A stretch of DNA of 64,000 nucleotides, taken from assembly GCF_004027225.2 (NCBI RefSeq), contig NC_044289.2, positions 434,001 to 498,000 on the forward strand, in the 5' to 3' direction. A program made the position numbers and the translations under genes. This document shows positions 58,868 through 64,000 of the stretch, piece by piece (the stretch's first letter is position 1; each line of letters opens with the position of its first letter). This DNA comes from Strigops habroptila. Lineage: Eukaryota; Chordata; Aves; Psittaciformes; Psittacidae. The notes beneath the pieces are model-generated. The model did no database searches, was not told the origin of the DNA, and was given only the letters and a program-made list of their open reading frames with translations.

Positions 58868-59445
58868 GGTCCTGTCGTGGTTTGAGCCCAGCCGGTAACT
58901 CGGAACCACGCAGCCGCTCGCTCACTTCCCCCCTTCTTCCTCCCCCCGCTCCCGGAGGGATGGGGAGGAGAATCGGAAGAATGTAACTCCCACGGGTTGA
59001 GATAAGAGCAGTCCCGCAACTAAGGTATAACACAAAACCACTACTGCTACCACCAATGATAATAATGATTAGTGAAATAACAAGGGGAGAGGATACAATT
59101 GCTCACCACCCGCCGACCGATACCCAGCCCGACCCGAGCAGTGATCTGGGCCTTCCGGCTAACTCCCCCCAGTTTATATACTGGGCATGACGTGCTGTGG
59201 TATGGAATACCCCTGTGGCTAGTTTGGGTCAGGTGTCCTGTCTCTGCTTCCTCCCGGCTTCCCCTCCTCCCTGGCAAAGCATGAGACTGAGAAAGTCCTT
59301 GGTCAGAATAAACATTACTTAGCAACAACTAAAAACATCAGTGTTATCAGCGTCGTTCCCAGGCTGAAAGTTAAAAAACACCGCACTGCACCAGCTACTA
59401 AGCAGGAGAAAAATGACTGCTATAGCTGAACCCAGGACAGGTCCC
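58868..59445. repeat. 5-bp target-site duplication GGTCC flanking the solo LTR
   Basis: GGTCC occurs immediately before the LTR (58868-58872) and immediately after it (59441-59445). A 5-bp duplication is the usual size for ERVL-class integration. Confidence 0.85.
58873..59440 (-). mobile_element. Intact solo LTR of avian ERVL type, antisense to PPP1R16B
   Basis: A 568-base unit with TG...CA ends. On the minus strand it runs from TGTCCTGGGTTCAGC to CAAACCACGACA. The minus strand carries a TATA box, TATATAAA (complement of 59173-59180), after GACGTCATGCCCAG. This is the layout of known avian ERVL LTRs. No gag, pol or env sequence is attached, so it arose by LTR-LTR recombination. The family name is from recognition, without a library search. 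Confidence 0.88.
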
Positions 59446-60611
59446 AGTTAAGCATCTTTGTAATCCCTTTCAGGAGGCTCGAGGTGTCTGTTCTTGGGCA
59501 CTAGCTGTCACATGCACTCAGCATTGCTGCTTGCTGTTTCAAGATGCGTAAGTTGAGAAACAGACTCATTCCAGACTAGAAATGGTGCATCTTTTGAGTT
59601 TCTCGACTCCAAGCAAGGCTCATAGCACAAGCGGTCTCCCTCCGGTGCACCGCACAGTGAGCAGTTGCTTTCCTTGACTAAGACAAGACTTGAAAACATG
59701 CACACAAATGTCCTTGCTGAGAAGTGGTGATGTGGGGATCCTGCCTGGAACTGTTTTGATCAAAATTTAACCACCACCCCTACCTCCATGGGCACATCTC
59801 TCTGTATGCACTTTGTCTGGGCAGCACACATGTTCTTGGTTTGTGTGATGCAAGTGGGTTGATTTCATGTTGCTTCAGTTTCTGGCTTTTACATATGTGC
59901 CAGCTTCTACCAGTTCTGATACCACTGAAAATGTTTCTTATGTACCTTGTAATAGCATTACAAGATAACGCATAAACATTGGATTCAGTTACTTGTCCCT
60001 CCAGTAAAGACGGTCTGTTTGGATTCAAGGTGTTTTAAAATCAAACAGGAATTGGCCAATGACTGTTGCCAATCTCAGATTTTGTTTTTTACTGGAAGAG
60101 GCATAAATAACTTAGTTGGCTTCTAAAATTTGGCTGCAATGTGTTTAGGAGGGAAAACTTTGGAACCTAAATGCAAACTGAGCATTTCTTTGGTTTGTTA
60201 GTATTTTCAGTGGCTGCTTCTTGATGCAACTGTGAGTAAGGAGTATTCCCTTTTGAAATGAGATCTGTGCAGTGGGGAGCAAGAGTTCCTAAGTGGAACT
60301 CTTAGGGTTGTGTGTGCAAGGTGCGGTAGGTAGGATATGTAAGGTCACCATCTGCTCTGCAAACCCTGCCCAGCCAAATCACAGCAGGGAGAGCTCAGGA
60401 TGCAGTTGCTGCCTTCACCGGGAACGTCAGGACATGGTCAGCCAAAGGCAGATTATCAGCGGAACCTTAATTCAGCCAGGAGATGTTCCTGCCTACAACC
60501 AAGTGCTAAATCGTTGGTGCTTAACCTTTCCCTTCCCTGTCCTGGCTGCTCTGCTTCCAAGGGTGTGGAGGCAGCATTTTATGGCTGCTTGTTTTCTGAT
60601 AACTACAGGCT

Positions 60612-60699
60612 GTCAAATGTCAAAGCCAGAACTTCCCAGTCTGAGCCTGATAATACTTGCTGACATATTGGTCAAATGTCAAAGCCAGAAACTTCCCAG
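60612..60699 (+). repeat. 28-base direct duplication, 59 bases apart
   Basis: GTCAAATGTCAAAGCCAGA + ACTTCCCAG at 60612-60639 recurs at 60671-60699 with a single inserted A. The intervening sequence is not repeated. Confidence 0.88.
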
Positions 60700-60856
60700 C
60701 TTGGTTGTCTTTGTGATGTCCCAGTGGGATCACTGCCTGCCATCCGCATGAGGGAGACCAAGGCATGTGAGTGTGGAGATGGGTATGGGTTGGATCAAGC
60801 ACTGAAAGCACTGCGCTTTGCTGCCTGCTTAGTAGGATAATGGCATGGAAGAGCTG

Positions 60857-61274
60857 ATCATAGTATCAGAGAACGCTTTGGGTTGGAAGGGACCTTAAAG
60901 CTCATCCAGTTCCAACCCCCTGCCACAGGCAGGGACACCTTCCACTAGAGCAGGTTGCTTCAAGCCCCTGTGTCCAACCTGGCCTTGAACACTGCCAGGG
61001 ATGAGGCAGCCACAGCTTCTCTGGGCACCCTGTGCCAGCGCCTCAGCACTCTCACAGGGAAGAGCTGCTGCCTCAGAGCTCATCTCAATCTCCCCTCTGG
61101 CAGGTTAAAGCCATTCCCCTTGTCCTGTCCCTCCAGGGCCTTGTCCAAAGCCCCTCTCCAGGTTTCTTGTAGCCCCTTTAGGCACTGGAGCTGCTCTAAG
61201 GTCTCCCCTTCAGGAGCCTTCTCTTCTCCAGGCTGCCCCAGCCCAGCTCTCTCAGCCTGGCTCCAGAGCAGAGA
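60857..61274 (-). mobile_element. CR1 LINE 3' fragment
   Basis: ATCATAGTATCAGAGAACGC, then the GC-rich family to TGGCTCCAGAGCAGAG, about 420 bases. It carries a GAGCTGCTGCC variant. Confidence 0.92.
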
Positions 61275-62067
61275 TTCTGATGTACAGCCCAACCAGCTCC
61301 TTGCTCCGGGGGCTGTGACATGGGGTTTCTTCCAGGCACCGTGTTTCTTGCCTGCCTGGCTGCCCTCCAGGTGCTGTTTCCTATGCTCCAATGAACCGTG
61401 TCTTTTGTCCCACTGCAATAACAAGAAACTAGAGAGTGTAAATAGTAGCTCAGTCGGGGACCTCTGGTATCTTCTGTGTAATAAGCAGTAGCAACCTGGA
61501 ATGAAATATCGTCTGTCTTCCCACCTTGGCTGTGACCTCCCATAGCCAAGGCTCTGTCTTGCTATGGTGCTGTGTTATGATATTTAATACAATTCTGGCA
61601 AAAGGATGTACGACACATGCCTGATCACTCCTGAGGGCTTGCTGGTACCTGGCATTTTGCAGCATCATTCTGTTTTCAAGTGTATTTTGTCAAAAAAGAA
61701 ACCCCAAAGCTCTAAACCCAACCCACAACCAAAATCACAGTTCTGCAGCTAAGCACATAACTCTGCTTTGCAAGTGAATACTGGTGGGGAAATTGATATT
61801 TTTGGAGGTGAAGGCTTCTTGCAGAGCTAAACCTCACTTGGCTGCTTTACCCTGACACAGCTGAAAACACGTTTCCGTCCGGGAAGAACTTGGCTGTGCA
61901 CTGTGATTGCCGGCTTTGCTTTTTGTCACTTCTCCTGATCAGGGAGAACTTGAAAAGTGGATTACATCTATTTCTCCCCCCGCCCCCGATTTAAATTCCT
62001 GCCTTTCTGGATTTGGGCCAGCTCAGCTCAGCTGGTGTAGATTTCTTCCTCCTGAAACCATGGAAAA

Positions 62068-62140
62068 TAGAGTTTGAGAGGGCCTTGGGAGGTCATGTAA
62101 TCCACCTCCTGCCTCAAGGCAGGATCAACTCAATCTAAAA
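62068..62140 (-). mobile_element. Short relic of an older CR1
   Basis: GAGGTCATGTAATCCACCTC and CTGCCTCAAGGCAGGATCA resemble the 3' end of an old CR1 subfamily. The tail is lost. Confidence 0.6.
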
Positions 62141-64000
62141 TGCTTGCTAATGAGGCTGGAGTTAGGTATCTTAGTGTATTTATAGGCATCTCCACAACAC
62201 AAGAGCACATACACCTGTGTGAGTGCCCCTGCTTCTCATTCAGTTCTGCATATTTTTTCTACTTGCTTGTCTTTATCCTCCTGTTTTCTTTGCATCCCAT
62301 CCTCATGCTTATTGACTGCGAGTTTTCCTACTTCCGTGGAGAATGCTCTAATTCTTTCTTTAATAGCAGTTGCTATGGCAGCTGCTTCAGGCGGTGCCTT
62401 ATAACCTAGTGCAGAGTTGCTTTTACATCCACTTTCCCTGCATGTTTTTCCCCTGGAGCCTGGCCAGAGCTCTGAGGAGCCTCATCACCCGCTGCCAGTG
62501 TCCTGACAGAAAATAAAATGAAATTAAAAAAAAAAGTCAGATTCTGGCACGACTGTTAAAAGCCTCTTCTGAGCCCTGCCTACCCTCTAACCCATCACCC
62601 AGAGGGTGCTGCGAGGCCAGGAAGCCAACTGTTTAATTCCGTCTGCTGATGCATTTGCAATCAAGAGCCAAGATGCAATCAAGCAACCTGTGCTCCTTTG
62701 AATTCAGGGAACAAGAGCCCATGTGCAGCTACTTGCAAGCAAATGCAGTTTCCGCTGAGGTCCCTGCAATTTGCAACTGCTTATTGCTGAATTTGGCTTC
62801 TGGATTCCCCAGAAAGTGTGAGGTAGAGACTGACTGTAAATGTTACTTGTGTAGGAAACAGGCTTTAGTTGCTCTGTTGTGTTTCTCATGCTCCGTATGC
62901 GTGTTGTAATCTGCAGCGTCTGTCAGTTTGGCCAAGGATCTCAGGGTAGGTCTCAGTTCCCTTTTTCCTGGTGGTCTCATCTGCTCTGCCTAGCTTTGCT
63001 TTCAGAGTGGCACAGAGGAGGGGTCCCTGTGTTGAGTGTAAGAGCACCAAGCTCTGAATTGTGATGTGAAACTTCCAAAGTCTCGTTTATCTTTGTGTGC
63101 CTTTATCTGGGCTGACAAGTGAAATCCTGTTAATTATAAAAATCAACCAACACCTGTGAAACAGAACCAAAAAACCCCACTTTTTTTTCCTCCTTAGAAC
63201 TACTACTGCAGTGTCGACCTCTAAAAAAGGGAGACTAGAGCAGGAATTACCCTGACAGTCACCTAACCCTGTTTACCATGGCTGGCAGCTGATGGTTTCT
63301 GCAGTAGAGAAGCGTTATCTGCACACAGCGTGTACATCATCCCCTGTTACACCTACCTCTGCCTGGAAACAGCCACCTTTTGAGTGGGTGGGGGAGATTC
63401 TGGCACCTTCAAAGTATTTCCAGTCTGGTCTGATTCAGAGCAGCAAAGGTTGGAGATTAAGTGCTGATACTTACATGGTTTTCTGGTTGATGATGAATGT
63501 AGTGAATGTAGCTTGAATGTAGTGAGACATGATTTAAAGTCTTTCAAATTATCCAATCTGAAGGATTCTCTGTACCAAAATGACCTATTTCAATAAAAGC
63601 AAAATTTTAACGTTCAGAATATTATTGAATGGAAATCATGAAGTCCTTGCACAGGCATGAGCAGCTCTGCTGCACAATGGTTTCATTGCTGCGGGACATC
63701 TACAGTCTGCCCAACAGCTTGTGACAAGGAAGTTGCCTGGAAATCTGTCCCAGCTCTCAGCCTGTTGGAGTTGGAAATGAGCAATGACCTTGCAGTAGAA
63801 GACAGCTATCTTACTCATGTTAAGGATGTGGAAAGAAGAGCACATTTTCCATCTGTCTACCAATGTTGGGTTCAATTCTCATGTGTTGTCAGAGGAGACA
63901 GGTGAGATACAAACTGGGGTGCTGTGATTAACCCTCTCGAGAGGTTGCGAGAGGTTGTCAGCTCTACAGAGACGAGGACCTAACTTAGACACCTGGAGCT

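Larger units (their letters stand above)
52297..64000 (+). other. PPP1R16B: PPP1R16B intron 2 (partial, runs off the window)
   Basis: No frame resembling the next exon (ankyrin repeat region) is found up to 64000. It contains CR1 pieces at 54.19, 55.34, 55.55, 56.85, 60.86 and 62.07 kb, a solo LTR (58873-59440) and a 28-base duplication at 60612/60671. The blocks 52297-54190, 57200-58872, 59446-60856 and 62141-64000 show no gene or recognised repeat. Confidence 0.8.

Noticed and set aside
60293-60751. 152-codon + strand frame
   Set aside because: Begins at GTG, no known domain, spans the short duplication; likely chance.
1-64000. CRISPR arrays, bacterial operons, tRNA or rRNA genes, nuclear mitochondrial insert
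   Set aside because: None seen; the evenly similar repeats are dispersed CR1 fragments in both orientations, not an array.

Overview
The window is vertebrate nuclear DNA and looks like a bird genome. It holds one complete multi-exon gene (ACTR5) and the 5' part of a second (PPP1R16B), both on the + strand. Dispersed among them are about 26 CR1 LINE fragments, recognisable by 3' ends of the ATTCTATGAT type, and two solo LTRs of an avian ERVL type. There are no operons, CRISPR arrays, or bacterial or phage features. The bird order cannot be read from the sequence. The ACTR5-PPP1R16B neighbourhood is known from human 20q11 and, to my knowledge, chicken chromosome 20.

1-12.1 kb: ACTR5, the actin-related INO80 subunit. 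A CpG island covers the promoter and exon 1. Nine coding exons, all with GT-AG introns, join into a 612-residue open frame (402 to 11774), followed by a short 3'UTR with an ATTAAA signal at 12109. The introns hold six CR1 pieces and one old hAT-like element.

12.2-31.7 kb: intergenic DNA with no gene I can support. It contains seven CR1 fragments, an ERVL-type LTR split by a CR1 insertion (20.09-20.96 kb), a perfect hairpin with an AT-rich block (15.9-16.3 kb), and a pyrimidine-rich stretch (about 28.0-28.6 kb).

31.85-64 kb: the start of PPP1R16B (TIMAP). A CpG island with a probable non-coding first exon (donor at 32079/32080) is followed by an intron of about 20 kb. The first coding exon (ATG 52050, donor after 52296) encodes the conserved N-terminus with the KVSF phosphatase-1 docking motif. 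Intron 2 runs to the end of the window, so the ankyrin repeats and C-terminus lie outside. Intron 2 contains an intact solo LTR with a perfect 5-bp target duplication (58873-59440), antisense to the gene.

The two genes have no direct functional link that I know of: ACTR5 works in nuclear chromatin remodelling and PPP1R16B targets protein phosphatase 1 at membranes. I found no convincing new biological system. The most interesting signals concern transposons: a high-copy, low-divergence CR1 family, CR1 pieces touching a promoter and a splice acceptor, a nested CR1-in-LTR insertion, and a few unexplained hairpin and G-quadruplex sequences. All repeat and exon calls were made by eye; repeat boundaries are accurate to roughly 5-20 bases.
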